From contig NZ_SLXO01000002.1 in NCBI RefSeq assembly GCF_004341375.1, positions 1-64,000 of the forward strand: a stretch of 64,000 bases of DNA, in the 5' to 3' direction. The stretch comes from Rhodothalassium salexigens DSM 2132. GTDB taxonomy: Bacteria > Pseudomonadota > Alphaproteobacteria > Sphingomonadales > Rhodothalassiaceae. Every line of letters starts with the position of its first letter. Positions within the stretch are counted from its first letter, which is position 1. The notes under the pieces are model-generated. The model was not told the DNA's origin. It searched no databases and saw only the letters and a program-made list of their open reading frames with translations. Shown piece by piece: positions 44,088 to 55,024 of this stretch. The translations under genes and the position numbers were made by a program.

Positions 44088-44120
44088 AGGCCCCGGGAAA
44101 GATGGGCGATCCCGGGGCCT
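44088..44120 (+). terminator. Hairpin between tkt and gap
   Basis: An 11-bp perfect stem (AGGCCCCGGGA at 44088-44098 with TCCCGGGGCCT at 44110-44120) lies 31 bases past the tkt stop. It is followed by CCGCCCCCCTTATTTG, only a weak T-tract. It may partly terminate transcription before gap or mark an mRNA processing point. Confidence 0.55.
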
Positions 44121-44155
44121 CCGCCCCCCTTATTTGTGGTCAAGGAGACGAGAAC

Positions 44156-45163
44156 ATGACGGTGAAGGTTGCCATCAACGGCTTCGGTCGGATCGGCCGG
44201 TTGGTGCTGCGCGGCATTGTGGAATCGGGCCGCACCGATATCGAGGTGGTCGGCATCAACGACCTGGGCGACGCGGACATGAACGCCTATCTGCTGCGCC
44301 GGGATTCCGTGCACGGCCGTTTCCCCGGCACCGTCACCGCCGAGGGCGACACCATCGTGGTCAACGGCAAGGCGATCCGCATCACCGCCGAGCGCGACCC
44401 GGCCAAGCTGCCCTGGGGCGACTTGGGCGTCGACGTGGCGATGGAGTGCACCGGCCTGTTCACCGATCGCGACAAGGCCGCCCTGCACCTGGACGCGGGC
44501 GCCAAGAAGGTGTTGATCTCGGCGCCGGGCAAGAATGCCGACCTGACCGTGGTCTATGGCGTCAACCACCAGCAGATCAGCCCCGACCACAAGATCGTCT
44601 CCAACGCGTCGTGCACCACCAACTGCCTGGCCCCGGTGGCCCATGTGATCAATCAGGCGGTTGGCATCGAGCGCGGTTACATGACCACTATTCATGCCTA
44701 TACGGGCGACCAGCGCATTCTGGATGCGTTGCACAAGGACCAGCGCCGGGCCCGCGCCGCCGCGTTGAGCATGATCCCGACCTCGACCGGGGCGGCCAAG
44801 GCGGTCGGTCTGGTGCTGCCGGAACTGGCCGGCAAGCTCGACGGCACGGCGATCCGGGTGCCGACGCCCAACGTCTCCATGGTCGACCTGAAGGTGAACA
44901 CGCCGCGCGACGTCACCGTCGAAGAAATCAACGACGCGATCGTCAAGGCGGCGTCGGACGGCCCGCTCAAGGGCATCCTGTGCTATGAGGACCAGCCCAA
45001 CGTGTCGGTGGACTTCAACCACGACCCGGCCAGCTCCACCGTCGACATCACCCAGACGCAGGTGATGGATGGCCGCCTGGTGCGGGTGATGAGCTGGTAT
45101 GACAATGAATGGGGCTTTTCCAACCGCATGGCCGACACCGCGGTGGCCCTGGCCAAGGCGTGA
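44156..45163 (+). CDS. gap: Glyceraldehyde-3-phosphate dehydrogenase, class I
   Basis: A 335-residue GAPDH. The NAD-binding start is [20 protein letters not shown] and the catalytic Cys lies in [16 protein letters not shown], with the partner His in [10 protein letters not shown]. The C-terminal [20 protein letters not shown] is typical of the family. It has a strong AAGGAGACGAG site at 44156. The in-frame ATG at 44102 overlaps the hairpin and is not favoured. pgk starts 9 bases after the stop, so the two genes are transcribed together. Confidence 0.98.
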   Translation: MTVKVAINGFGRIGRLVLRGIVESGRTDIEVVGINDLGDADMNAYLLRRDSVHGRFPGTVTAEGDTIVVNGKAIRITAERDPAKLPWGDLGVDVAMECTGLFTDRDKAALHLDAGAKKVLISAPGKNADLTVVYGVNHQQISPDHKIVSNASCTTNCLAPVAHVINQAVGIERGYMTTIHAYTGDQRILDALHKDQRRARAAALSMIPTSTGAAKAVGLVLPELAGKLDGTAIRVPTPNVSMVDLKVNTPRDVTVEEINDAIVKAASDGPLKGILCYEDQPNVSVDFNHDPASSTVDITQTQVMDGRLVRVMSWYDNEWGFSNRMADTAVALAKA

Positions 45164-45171
45164 GGGCGGCG

Positions 45172-46359
45172 ATGAGCTTTCGCACCATCAAGGATCTGGG
45201 CGCGCTGGACGGCAAGACCGTGCTGCTGCGCACCGACCTCAATGCGCCGATGAGCGACGGCCGGGTGACCGACGACACCCGGCTGCGCCAGGCGGCGGAC
45301 TCGATCCGCAGCCTGCGCGCCAAGGGCGCCCGGGTCGCCGTGCTGTCGCACTTCGACCGCCCCAAGGGCCGTCGGGTGCCCGAGATGAGCCTGAAGCCCC
45401 TGGCCGAGCCCCTGGCCCGGCTTTTGGGCGAGACGGTGACCTTCGCCGACGACTGTGTCGGCGAACCGGCCGAGCGCGCCCTGGCCAACGGCGCCCAGGT
45501 GGTGCTGCTGGAAAATGTCCGCTTCCATCCGGGCGAAGAGGCCAATGACGCCGCCTTCGCCCAGGCGCTGGCGGGCTTGGGCCACGCGTTCGTCAACGAC
45601 GCCTTCTCGGCCTCGCACCGGGCGCACGCCTCGATCGCCGGCATCGCCGACCATCTGCCGGCGGCCGCCGGGCTCGGCATGGAAGCCGATGTGGCGGCGC
45701 TGGAAAAGGCGCTCACCGCACCCGAACGCCCGGTCGGCGCGCTGGTCGGCGGCGCCAAGGTGTCGACCAAGCTCGCCGTGCTCGAACATCTGGTGGACAA
45801 GGTCGACCATCTGATCATCGGCGGCGGCATGGCCAACACCTTCCTGGCCGCGCGCGGCATCGACGTGAAGGCGTCGCTGTGCGAGCACGACCTGCTGGAC
45901 ACCGCCCGCGCCATCGAGCGCGCGGCCGAGGCTGCGGGCTGCACGCTGCACCTGCCGGTCGACGCGGTGGTGGCGCGCGCGTTCAAGGCCCATGCGGACA
46001 CCCGCACGGTGCCGGTGGACGCCCTGGACGACGGCGAGATGATCCTCGACATCGGGCCGACCAGCGTCGCCGCCCTGACCGCCGTGCTGGCCGAAATCCG
46101 CACGCTGGTCTGGAACGGCCCCCTGGGCGCCTTCGAGGTGCCGCCGTTCGACGCCGCCACCAACGCGGTCGCGCAAGCCGCCGCCGCGCGCACCGAAGCC
46201 GGCTCGCTGTTGTCGGTGGCCGGCGGTGGCGACACCGTGGCGGCGCTCGCCCACGCCGGGGTCAAGACCGCGTTCAGCCATGTGTCGACCGCCGGCGGCG
46301 CGTTCCTGGAGTGGATGGAAGGCCGCACCCTGCCCGGCGTGGCGGCGATCCGGCTCTGA
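45172..46359 (+). CDS. pgk: Phosphoglycerate kinase
   Basis: A 395-residue PGK. Substrate-binding motifs are LLRTDLNAPMSDGRV, SHFDRPKGRRVPEMSLKPL and LLENVRFHPGEEANDAAFAQ, and FVNDAFSASHRAHASIAGI follows. The nucleotide half has GALVGGAKVSTKLAVLEHL, the WNGPLGAFE motif and the late SVAGGGDTVAAL. It makes ATP from 1,3-bisphosphoglycerate. It begins 9 bases after gap. An upstream in-frame start inside gap lacks a ribosome site. Confidence 0.97.
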   Translation: MSFRTIKDLGALDGKTVLLRTDLNAPMSDGRVTDDTRLRQAADSIRSLRAKGARVAVLSHFDRPKGRRVPEMSLKPLAEPLARLLGETVTFADDCVGEPAERALANGAQVVLLENVRFHPGEEANDAAFAQALAGLGHAFVNDAFSASHRAHASIAGIADHLPAAAGLGMEADVAALEKALTAPERPVGALVGGAKVSTKLAVLEHLVDKVDHLIIGGGMANTFLAARGIDVKASLCEHDLLDTARAIERAAEAAGCTLHLPVDAVVARAFKAHADTRTVPVDALDDGEMILDIGPTSVAALTAVLAEIRTLVWNGPLGAFEVPPFDAATNAVAQAAAARTEAGSLLSVAGGGDTVAALAHAGVKTAFSHVSTAGGAFLEWMEGRTLPGVAAIRL

Positions 46360-46401
46360 GACACCGGGCGCGCCGGACCCTCAGCCATCGCTGAGACCAG
46401 G

Positions 46402-46448
46402 ACGGGGCGGCGGTGCGACCCCTTGGGGATGTCGCGCCGCCGCCCCGT
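46402..46448. terminator. Long hairpin between convergent pgk and eda
   Basis: An extended stem (ACGGGGCGGCGG at 46402-46413 with CCGCCGCCCCGT at 46437-46448) continues inward (TGCGAC with GTCGCG) around a CCCCTTGGGG core. It lies 43 bases past pgk and about 15 bases from the eda stop, so it could end transcription from both sides. No T-tract is present. Confidence 0.6.
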
Positions 46449-46461
46449 GCCGTTGGGGCCT

Positions 46462-47157
46462 CTATGTGGGGCGGCGCCGTCCCGGGCCCGGCGCCGCCTC
46501 GGCGCGCGCCACCGCATCGGCGGCAAGCGCGGTGATGCGCTGGAAATCGCCGGCGTCGAGCGCCGCCTTGGGCACCATCCACGAGCCGCCCACGCACGCC
46601 ACCGTGGCGACGCTCAGATAGTCGGCCAGGCTGTCGGGCCCGATGCCGCCGGTGGGACACAGGCGCACGCCCGGCAACGGCCCGGCCAGCGCCTGCAAGG
46701 CCGCGACCCCGCCCGCCGCGGCGGCGGGAAAGAATTTCAGATGGGCAAACCCGGCGTCCGCCGCCTTCATCATCTCGCCCGCCGTGGCGACGCCGGGGAT
46801 CAGCGCCACGGGCGCCGTGCGCGCGGCCGCTTCGAGCGCCGGCGTCAGCCCCGGCGACACCACGAACTGCGCGCCGGCGCGCTGGGCGCGGTCCAGGTCG
46901 GCCGGGGTCAGCACGGTGCCGGCGCCGACCAGGGCGTCGGGCACGGCGGCGCGCATGGCGGTGATCGCGCGTTCAGCCACCGGCGTGCGCAGGGTCACCT
47001 CCAGCACGCTCAAGCCGCCGGCGACCAGCGCCCGGGCCAAGGGCGCCGCATCGGCCGTGCGCTCGACGGTCAGCACCGGGATCACCGGGCAGCGATTGAG
47101 CACCTCGCCGGCCGACAGCTTCAGGGCGGGCTTGGGCGGCGGGGCGGGGGCGGGCAT
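46462..47157 (-). CDS. eda: KDPG aldolase
   Basis: A 231-residue class I aldolase that splits 2-keto-3-deoxy-6-phosphogluconate into pyruvate and glyceraldehyde-3-phosphate, the last Entner-Doudoroff step. Markers are PVIPVLTVERTADAAPLARA, the LEVTLRTP strand with the catalytic Glu, GAGTVLTPADLDRA, and the Schiff-base Lys in AHLKFFPAAAAGG. The end TGGIGPDSLADYLSVATVACVGG is also typical. An AAGGAGAAG site precedes the ATG. It is the last gene of the zwf-pgl-edd-glk-eda operon. Confidence 0.96.
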   Translation of the reverse strand: MPAPAPPPKPALKLSAGEVLNRCPVIPVLTVERTADAAPLARALVAGGLSVLEVTLRTPVAERAITAMRAAVPDALVGAGTVLTPADLDRAQRAGAQFVVSPGLTPALEAAARTAPVALIPGVATAGEMMKAADAGFAHLKFFPAAAAGGVAALQALAGPLPGVRLCPTGGIGPDSLADYLSVATVACVGGSWMVPKAALDAGDFQRITALAADAVARAEAAPGPGRRRPT

Positions 47158-47205
47158 CGGGCTTCTCCTTGCGAGCGAGGGGCGACGGCAGAGGACCGGC
47201 GCGGC

Positions 47206-48201
47206 TCAGGCCGGATCATGGGCGGCCAGATAGCGCTGCGCCACCGCGGCGACGCCGGCAAGCCCCGGCTGCGGGTCGACGATCAGCCGGGTCGGCACGG
47301 CGCGGGTATAGGCGGAAAACCGGCCCTTGTCCTCGAACGCCCGGCGAAAGCCGCTGGCCGCCAGGTCGCGCGCCAGGGGCGGCAGGATGCCGCCGGCCAA
47401 CACCACGCCCGCACGCGCGCCGGTCATCAACGCCAGATCGCCGGCGAAGCAGCCTAAGATGGCGTAGAATTCGTCGAGCGCCGCGCGGCACAGATCGTCG
47501 CCCTCGAACGCCAGCCGGGTGACGTCGTCGGGGCGCAGGTCGGGCGCGTCCTGGTCGTGCAGCGCCGACAGCGCGCGGTGGATGTTGACCAGCCCCGGCC
47601 CGGACAGCAGCCGCTCGACGCTCAGCCGGGCATAATCGTGGGCCAGAAAACGCGCGATCTCGCGCTGGCGCTCGGTTTGCGGCGCAAAGCTGGTATGGCC
47701 GCCCTCGGTCGCCACCACCACCGGCTCGCCAAGCCCGGTAACCAGGATCGCCACGCCGAGCCCGGTGCCCGGCCCGGTGACCGCGAACACCCGCTTGCGC
47801 GACGCCTGGGCCGGCGGCGACACCTGGCCCAGGTCGACGAAGGCGGCGTCGGGCAGCACGGCGGCGGCATGGGCCACGGCCTCGAAATCGTTGATCGCGA
47901 TCACCCGGTCCATATCCAGTACGGCGGCGATATGGTCGAGGCTGTCGCGCCAGACATGGTTGGTCAGGTCGATGACCCCGTCGTGCACCGGCCCGGCCGC
48001 CGCCAGCACCGCAGCCCGTGGCCGCTCGGTCACGCCCGCATGGTCGTAATAGGCGCGCACCGCCGCCGCGATGCCGGGAAAATCGGCACATCGAAACGTC
48101 GCCACCCGGTGGCACCGGGCGGTGCCGGCGTCTTGAGCCTGGGCCAGCGCAAAGCGCGCATGGGTGCCGCCGATGTCGGCGATCAAGGCGGGCGCGGTCA
48201 T
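47206..48201 (-). CDS. glk: Glucokinase
   Basis: A 331-residue ROK-unrelated, Glk-family kinase that phosphorylates glucose with ATP. The start [16 protein letters not shown] is the family phosphate motif; NHVWRDSLD and [11 protein letters not shown] hold the sugar-binding residues, and [13 protein letters not shown] and [14 protein letters not shown] are also diagnostic. It sits between edd and eda, so glucose phosphorylation is co-expressed with the rest of the Entner-Doudoroff pathway. Confidence 0.95.
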   Translation of the reverse strand: MTAPALIADIGGTHARFALAQAQDAGTARCHRVATFRCADFPGIAAAVRAYYDHAGVTERPRAAVLAAAGPVHDGVIDLTNHVWRDSLDHIAAVLDMDRVIAINDFEAVAHAAAVLPDAAFVDLGQVSPPAQASRKRVFAVTGPGTGLGVAILVTGLGEPVVVATEGGHTSFAPQTERQREIARFLAHDYARLSVERLLSGPGLVNIHRALSALHDQDAPDLRPDDVTRLAFEGDDLCRAALDEFYAILGCFAGDLALMTGARAGVVLAGGILPPLARDLAASGFRRAFEDKGRFSAYTRAVPTRLIVDPQPGLAGVAAVAQRYLAAHDPA

Positions 48202-48218
48202 CGCCGTCTCCCTCTCCC

Positions 48219-50045
<1,827 letters not shown>

Positions 50046-50092
50046 GGTCTCGCTCCCCTATCCAGGCACGCGGTGCGCGCGTGCACGCCGGG

Positions 50093-50803
50093 TCAAGGCG
50101 CCCAGAACACCTCCACATTGGCCCGGTTCTGATGCAGGATGGCGCGGATCGGCATCTCGTCGACCGCCTCGCCGGCGATTGCCCGGTCGATCACCGCGCG
50201 CTTGTCCTCGCCGACGATCAACACGATCACCAGGTCGGAATTGAGCAACGCCCGCGCGGTCATGGTGATGCGCGGGAACGGCGCGTCGGCCGGCGGGGTC
50301 TTCAGGATCACCGCCTTGACATTGTGCTCGGTCTCGGGGTCGAGGCCGCGCTTGAGGTCGGGGTCGCCGGGAAACAGCGACGCCGTATGACCGTCGGTGC
50401 CCATGCCCAGCAAGGTCACGGCGAACGGCTGCGGCATGGTCGCCAAGCCCGCCTCGACCGCCTGTTCGGCGTCGCGCGGGTGGCGCTCGGTAGAGATCAG
50501 CGGCACGAACTGGGCCTCCGACGCCCGGTCCTGGAGCAGCCGCAGGCGCACCATCTTCTCGTTCGAGGCGTCGTGGTGCGCCGGCACCAGCCGCTCGTCC
50601 GACACCGTGACCCAGACATTGGCCCAGTCGATCTTGGCGTCCGACAGCTTGGGGTAGAGCATGCGCGGCGTCGACCCGCCGGCGCACACCAGCGACGCCC
50701 GGCCGTCGGCGTCGAGCCGGTGGCGCAAACGGTCGAGCACCGTCTCGCGCAGGGTTTGAAACAGGTCCTTGCGGCTGGCGAATTGCCGTCTTGCTGCTGC
50801 CAT
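50093..50803 (-). CDS. pgl: 6-phosphogluconolactonase
   Basis: A 236-residue Pgl of the SOL/DevB type that hydrolyses 6-phosphogluconolactone. Markers are SLVCAGGSTPRMLYPKLS (phosphate binding), VTVSDERLVPAHHDASNEKMVR and LLGMGTDGHTASLFPGD, the last including the conserved catalytic His. It lies 62 bases after zwf, whose product it uses, and 47 bases before edd. Confidence 0.95.
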   Translation of the reverse strand: MAAARRQFASRKDLFQTLRETVLDRLRHRLDADGRASLVCAGGSTPRMLYPKLSDAKIDWANVWVTVSDERLVPAHHDASNEKMVRLRLLQDRASEAQFVPLISTERHPRDAEQAVEAGLATMPQPFAVTLLGMGTDGHTASLFPGDPDLKRGLDPETEHNVKAVILKTPPADAPFPRITMTARALLNSDLVIVLIVGEDKRAVIDRAIAGEAVDEMPIRAILHQNRANVEVFWAP

Positions 50804-50865
50804 CGGCTCCTCGTTCGTGCCCCGCCCGTGCCAAGCGCGCCGCCGACCGGACCGCCGCCGCCCGG

Positions 50866-52344
50866 CTAGTCATGCCAGGTGCGACCGTCGCGCTCGGTCA
50901 AGGCGATGGCGGCCGACGGCCCCCAGGTGCCGGCGGCATAGGGCGCCGGGCCCTCGCCTGCCCGGGCCCATCCGTCCAGAATGCCGTCCACCCAGGCCCA
51001 GGCCTGTTCCACCTCGTCGCGCCGGACGAACAGCGTGGTGTTATGCTTGATCGCGTCCAGAAGCAGGCGTTCATAGGCGATGCGACGCCGCTGGCCCGGA
51101 AACTCGGCGCTCAGCGACAGATCCAACGGCAATGACCGTAGCCGCATGGCGCGGTCGTGGTCCAGACCCGGGATCTTGTTCATGATCTGCAGCCGGATCG
51201 TCTCTTCGGGTTGCAGGCGGATCACCAACTGGTTGGGCAGCAGCGGGTCGCTGCCCTGGCTGGCGAAGATCGAATGCGGCACGGCGCGAAACTGGATGAA
51301 GATTTCGCTGTAGCGCCGGGGCAGCCGCTTGCCGGTGCGCAGATAGAAGGGCACGCCCTTCCAGCGCCAATTGTCGATATCGGCGCGCAGGGCCACGAAG
51401 GTCTCGGTGTCGGAGCCTTGGCGCTCGCCCTCGTCGCGATAGCCGGGCACCGGCGCGCCGTCGATGGCGCCGGCGGCGTACTGACCGCGCACCGTCTTGG
51501 CGCCCACATCGCCATGGGTCAGCGGCCGCAGCGAACGCAGCACCTTGACCTTTTCGTTGCGCACCGCGTCGGCGTCCAGGTCCGACGGCGGCTCCATGGC
51601 GACCAGGGTCAGCAATTGCAGCATATGGTTCTGCACCATGTCGCGCAGCGCGCCGGCGCCGTCATAATAGGACGCCCGGCCCTCGACGCCCACGGTCTCG
51701 GCCACGGTGATCTGCACATGGTCGATATGGGTGCCGTTCCACAGCGGCTCGAACAACGCGTTGGCGAAGCGCAGCGCCAACAGGTTCTGCACCGTCTCCT
51801 TGCCCAGATAATGGTCGACCCGGAAGATATCGGGTTCGCGGAACACCGCGCCGACCTGCCGGTTGACCGTGTGGCAGCTTTCCAGATCGTGACCGATGGG
51901 CTTTTCCAGGATCACCCGGGTGCGGGCGTCGACCAGCCCGGCCGCGCCCAGATGCTGGCAGATCGAGCCATAAAGCGCCGGCCCGGTGGACAAGAACACC
52001 ACCTTGTCGCGCGGCGCCAGGGCCGCCACCCCACGCGCCAGGCGCGCGAACGCCGCCCGGTCGCCCACGTCCACGGGCGTGTAGTGGACGCGCGCCAAAA
52101 ACGCCGCCTCGACCGCCGGGTCAAAGTCGTCATCGGGCAGAAACGCGTGCAGCGCCTCGGACACCCGGGCCCGAAAACCGGCCGCATCCATCTCCGAGCG
52201 CGCGCTGGCCATGACCGTCAGATCGTCGGGCAGAAAGCCGTCGCGGTGCAGGTGATAGAGGGCGGGAAACAGCATCCGCCGGGCCAGATCGCCGGTGGCG
52301 CCGAACAGGATCAGGCAGCAGGCGCGGGGAAGGTCGAACGGCAT
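50866..52344 (-). CDS. zwf: Glucose-6-phosphate dehydrogenase
   Basis: A 492-residue G6PD that oxidises glucose-6-phosphate and feeds both the Entner-Doudoroff and pentose phosphate routes. The coenzyme motif is ILFGATGDLARRMLFPALYH and the active-site segment is FRVDHYLGKETVQNLLALRF. Further motifs are ILEKPIGHDLES and WKGVPFYLRTGKRLPRR. The start at 52344 has a CAAGGAGCG site; a longer frame extends into the intergenic region without support. It is the first gene of the five-gene operon, directly downstream of a LacI-family gene. Confidence 0.97.
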   Translation of the reverse strand: MPFDLPRACCLILFGATGDLARRMLFPALYHLHRDGFLPDDLTVMASARSEMDAAGFRARVSEALHAFLPDDDFDPAVEAAFLARVHYTPVDVGDRAAFARLARGVAALAPRDKVVFLSTGPALYGSICQHLGAAGLVDARTRVILEKPIGHDLESCHTVNRQVGAVFREPDIFRVDHYLGKETVQNLLALRFANALFEPLWNGTHIDHVQITVAETVGVEGRASYYDGAGALRDMVQNHMLQLLTLVAMEPPSDLDADAVRNEKVKVLRSLRPLTHGDVGAKTVRGQYAAGAIDGAPVPGYRDEGERQGSDTETFVALRADIDNWRWKGVPFYLRTGKRLPRRYSEIFIQFRAVPHSIFASQGSDPLLPNQLVIRLQPEETIRLQIMNKIPGLDHDRAMRLRSLPLDLSLSAEFPGQRRRIAYERLLLDAIKHNTTLFVRRDEVEQAWAWVDGILDGWARAGEGPAPYAAGTWGPSAAIALTERDGRTWHD

Positions 52345-52442
52345 TGGCGCTCCTTGGCTGGCGGCCCGGGGACGGCCGGGCGGCGGGCGCAACCGGTCAT
52401 GGCGCGGGCATCGGGCCCGTTTGCGGATATGGGCCATCGTCG

Positions 52443-52471
52443 CGCATATGCCAGGGTGGCACGGTCTGCAA
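52443..52471 (-). promoter_or_regulatory. Candidate zwf promoter with operator dyad in the spacer
   Basis: On the minus strand TTGCAG (52466-52471) is followed after 17 bases by TATGCG (52443-52448). The spacer contains a perfect dyad, TGCCA-GGG-TGGCA (52449-52461), where a repressor such as the LacI-family protein encoded just upstream could bind and block transcription. No canonical LacI-family core (central CG dyad) was seen, so the dyad's partner is a guess. Confidence 0.45.
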
Positions 52472-52517
52472 ACCCATAGCCCCCCGCGCTTCCGCCCAGC
52501 CCGCCCGACGCTGCCGG

Positions 52518-53579
52518 CTAGGCCCCGCACGACGCGCGTCGGATCAGCCGAGCTTCCAACACCACCGAGGCCGGGCGATCGCCGGCTATGCGGCGGATCA
52601 ATGCATCGAAAAGATACGCCGCGCCGCCCTTGACGTCCTGGCGCACGGTGGTGAGCGGCGGCGTGGCGTGGCGCGCGCTGTGGATATCGTCGAAGCCGGC
52701 CACGGCCACATCGCCCGGCACCCGGACGCCGGCGGTGTCGAGGGCCTGAATGGCGCCGAGAGCCAACAGGTCGCTGGTCGCCATCACCGCGTCGAACGCC
52801 GGGCCGGCGGCCAGCAGGGCCTGTAACCGCGCCTTGTTCAACAGCCCCGCATTGTGGTGACGCAACACCAGCGCCGGGTCGACGGCCACGCCGGCGGCGG
52901 CGTGGGCCTGGCAATAGCCTTGATAGCGGTCGCCGGCCTCGATCTGGTCGGGGTCGCCGAGAAACAGGATACGCCGCCGGCCAAGCGCCAGAAGGTGCCC
53001 CACCGCCATGGCGCCGCCGCACACATTGTCGCTGCCAACCGTGATATAGCGCTGATCGGGACGCTGGGCGCCCCAGACCACGAACGGCCAGCCCTCGTCG
53101 GCCAGGGCATTCAGCAGATGATGATGGCCGCCCTGCCCCAGCACGATCACACCGCCAGCGCGCTGGGCGCCGATCAGGTCGGACATCAGCGCGCGGTCTT
53201 CGTGGATATCGCGCGAAATCAACAGGTCATAGCCCGCGCCGCCGGCCCGTTCAGCCAATTCGGCCACCAGGTCGATCAGGAATGAGGCCGGCAGGCTCAA
53301 GGTGCCGCGCCGCACCCCGCAGGTGACCAGCGCCACCGTCGAGCTTTTCCGCAAGCGGAAGCTGCGCGCGCGCTCATTGATGCGATAGTGATGGGCGGCG
53401 GCGATCCGGCGCACCTTGTCGCGGGTCTTGGCGCTGACCAGGTTGCTGCCGGCAAGCGCGCGCGAGACGGTGGATTCCGACACCCCCGCGGCGCGCGCGA
53501 TGTCTGCCATGGTCGGCGAGCGGCCGGCGGACGGTGCCGGCGGCGGGGCCTCGGTTGTCGGTTTCGGTTCGTCGGCCAT
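52518..53579 (-). CDS. LacI-family transcriptional regulator of the ED operon
   Basis: A 353-residue regulator. The helix-turn-helix is TMADIARAAGVSESTVSRAL (about 23-42), with the hinge helix near the RINERARSFRLRKSSTVALV boundary. The sugar-binding domain spans about 75-350 with motifs such as GVIVLGQGGHHHLL, VGSDNVCGGAMAVGHLLALG and DVAVAGFDDIHSARHATPPLTTV. It reads into zwf with a 173-base gap, so it may repress or activate the Entner-Doudoroff operon in response to a sugar or sugar acid. The inducer is unknown. Confidence 0.9.
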   Translation of the reverse strand: MADEPKPTTEAPPPAPSAGRSPTMADIARAAGVSESTVSRALAGSNLVSAKTRDKVRRIAAAHHYRINERARSFRLRKSSTVALVTCGVRRGTLSLPASFLIDLVAELAERAGGAGYDLLISRDIHEDRALMSDLIGAQRAGGVIVLGQGGHHHLLNALADEGWPFVVWGAQRPDQRYITVGSDNVCGGAMAVGHLLALGRRRILFLGDPDQIEAGDRYQGYCQAHAAAGVAVDPALVLRHHNAGLLNKARLQALLAAGPAFDAVMATSDLLALGAIQALDTAGVRVPGDVAVAGFDDIHSARHATPPLTTVRQDVKGGAAYLFDALIRRIAGDRPASVVLEARLIRRASCGA

Positions 53580-53816
53580 GGCGCCACTCGTCCCGGGGCC
53601 GCCGATCGGCTCCCTCGGGCCACCTTACCGCTCCAGCCGGGGTCAGGCAAACCGTCGCGCTGGCGGGGTTTCCCAGTCTTGACGGTTGACGCCATTGCCT
53701 CGCAATTGCGACATCTTTCGTCCGGTTAAATGGTATTCAGGCCTTCCATTATCCGCGCAGGTAGACCAAATGATACTCCGGTGCGTACAAGGGGCGCATG
53801 TGAAGGAGCGATTGCG

Positions 53817-54914
53817 ATGAAGCGAGCTTTTACGCCGCCCGCCCAACACCCGATGCTGGCTGCCCCCAAGATCGGCGTGCTGCTGGTCAATCTGGGCACA
53901 CCCGATGGGACCGATTATCGGTCGGTGCGCCGCTACCTGAAGCAATTCCTGTCCGATCAGCGGGTGATCGAGATCCCGCCGGCGATCTGGCGCGTGATCC
54001 TCAATCTGTTCATCCTGCCGCGCCGGCCGTTCGCCACCGGCCGCGCCTATGCCAAGATCTGGAACCACGAACTCAACGAAAGCCCGCTGCGCACGATCAC
54101 CCGCGAACAGGCGACCCAGGTGGCCAAGACCTTGTCGGGCCAGGTGCCCGGGCTGATCGTCGACTGGGCCATGCGCTACGGCTCGCCGTCGATCCCCGAC
54201 AAACTCGAAGCGCTGCGCCAGGCCGGCTGCGACCGGATTCTGGTGTTCGGGCTCTACCCGCAATACAGCGCCACCACCACCGCGACCGTCTATGACGAAG
54301 CGTTCCGGTCATTGATGAACATGCGCTGGCAGCCCTATCTGCGCACCGCGCCCGCCTATCACGACGAGCCGGCCTATATCAGCGCCCTGGCCGACAGCGT
54401 GCGCGACCATATCGACGCCCAGGGCTGGGAGCCCGATATGCTGGTGGCCAGCTTCCACGGCCTGCCGCAAAAATATCTGGACAAGGGCGATCCCTATCAC
54501 TGCACCTGCCACAAGACCGCGCGGCTGTTGCGCGAGGAATTGGGCTGGGCCGAAGACCGGTTCCTGGTCACCTTCCAGTCGCGCTTCGGCCCGCAGGAAT
54601 GGCTCAAGCCTTATTTCGACGAAACCATCGCCGCCCTGCCCGAGCGGGGCATCAAGCGGGTGATGACGATCACCCCCGGCTTCGCCGCAGATTGCCTGGA
54701 AACACTCGAAGAAATCGCCCTTGAAGGCAAGGAGATCTTCGAAGATGCCGGCGGCGAGCGCTATTCCATGGTGCCGTGCCTGAACACCCGGCCCGACCAT
54801 GTGGCGATGATTGCCGATATCGTCGCGCGCGAACTGTCGGGCTGGTCCGAGGTCCAGGCCGAACGCGAGGCACGCCGGCCCGAACCCGTGCTGCACCGCC
54901 ACGCCGCGGAATAG
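53817..54914 (+). CDS. hemH: Ferrochelatase
   Basis: A 365-residue HemH that inserts Fe2+ into protoporphyrin IX at the end of haem synthesis. Signatures are IGVLLVNLGTPDGTDYRSV near the start, RYLKQFLSDQRVIEIP, AMRYGSPSIPDKLEAL, LYPQYSATTTATVYDEA, the active-site His in VASFHGLPQKYLDKGDPYH, and ITPGFAADCLETLEEIALEG. The HCTC segment after it may be part of a [2Fe-2S]-type Cys pattern but is incomplete as seen. The ATG at 53817 has an AAGGAG site. It stands alone and is divergent from the LacI gene. Confidence 0.97.
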   Translation: MKRAFTPPAQHPMLAAPKIGVLLVNLGTPDGTDYRSVRRYLKQFLSDQRVIEIPPAIWRVILNLFILPRRPFATGRAYAKIWNHELNESPLRTITREQATQVAKTLSGQVPGLIVDWAMRYGSPSIPDKLEALRQAGCDRILVFGLYPQYSATTTATVYDEAFRSLMNMRWQPYLRTAPAYHDEPAYISALADSVRDHIDAQGWEPDMLVASFHGLPQKYLDKGDPYHCTCHKTARLLREELGWAEDRFLVTFQSRFGPQEWLKPYFDETIAALPERGIKRVMTITPGFAADCLETLEEIALEGKEIFEDAGGERYSMVPCLNTRPDHVAMIADIVARELSGWSEVQAEREARRPEPVLHRHAAE

Positions 54915-55024
54915 TCGCCGCCGTCCCACCGGTCGCCCCCCACACACACAGCCCGCACGGCTCCCATCGGTGGTCAATACAGGCACGCCGCCCGCATGCC
55001 GCCCACCGGCGCCGGCCCATGCGC

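Noticed and set aside
41819-45022. 1067-codon frame antisense to tkt and gap
   Set aside because: Long only because codons of the real genes avoid stops on the other strand; composition is not protein-like.
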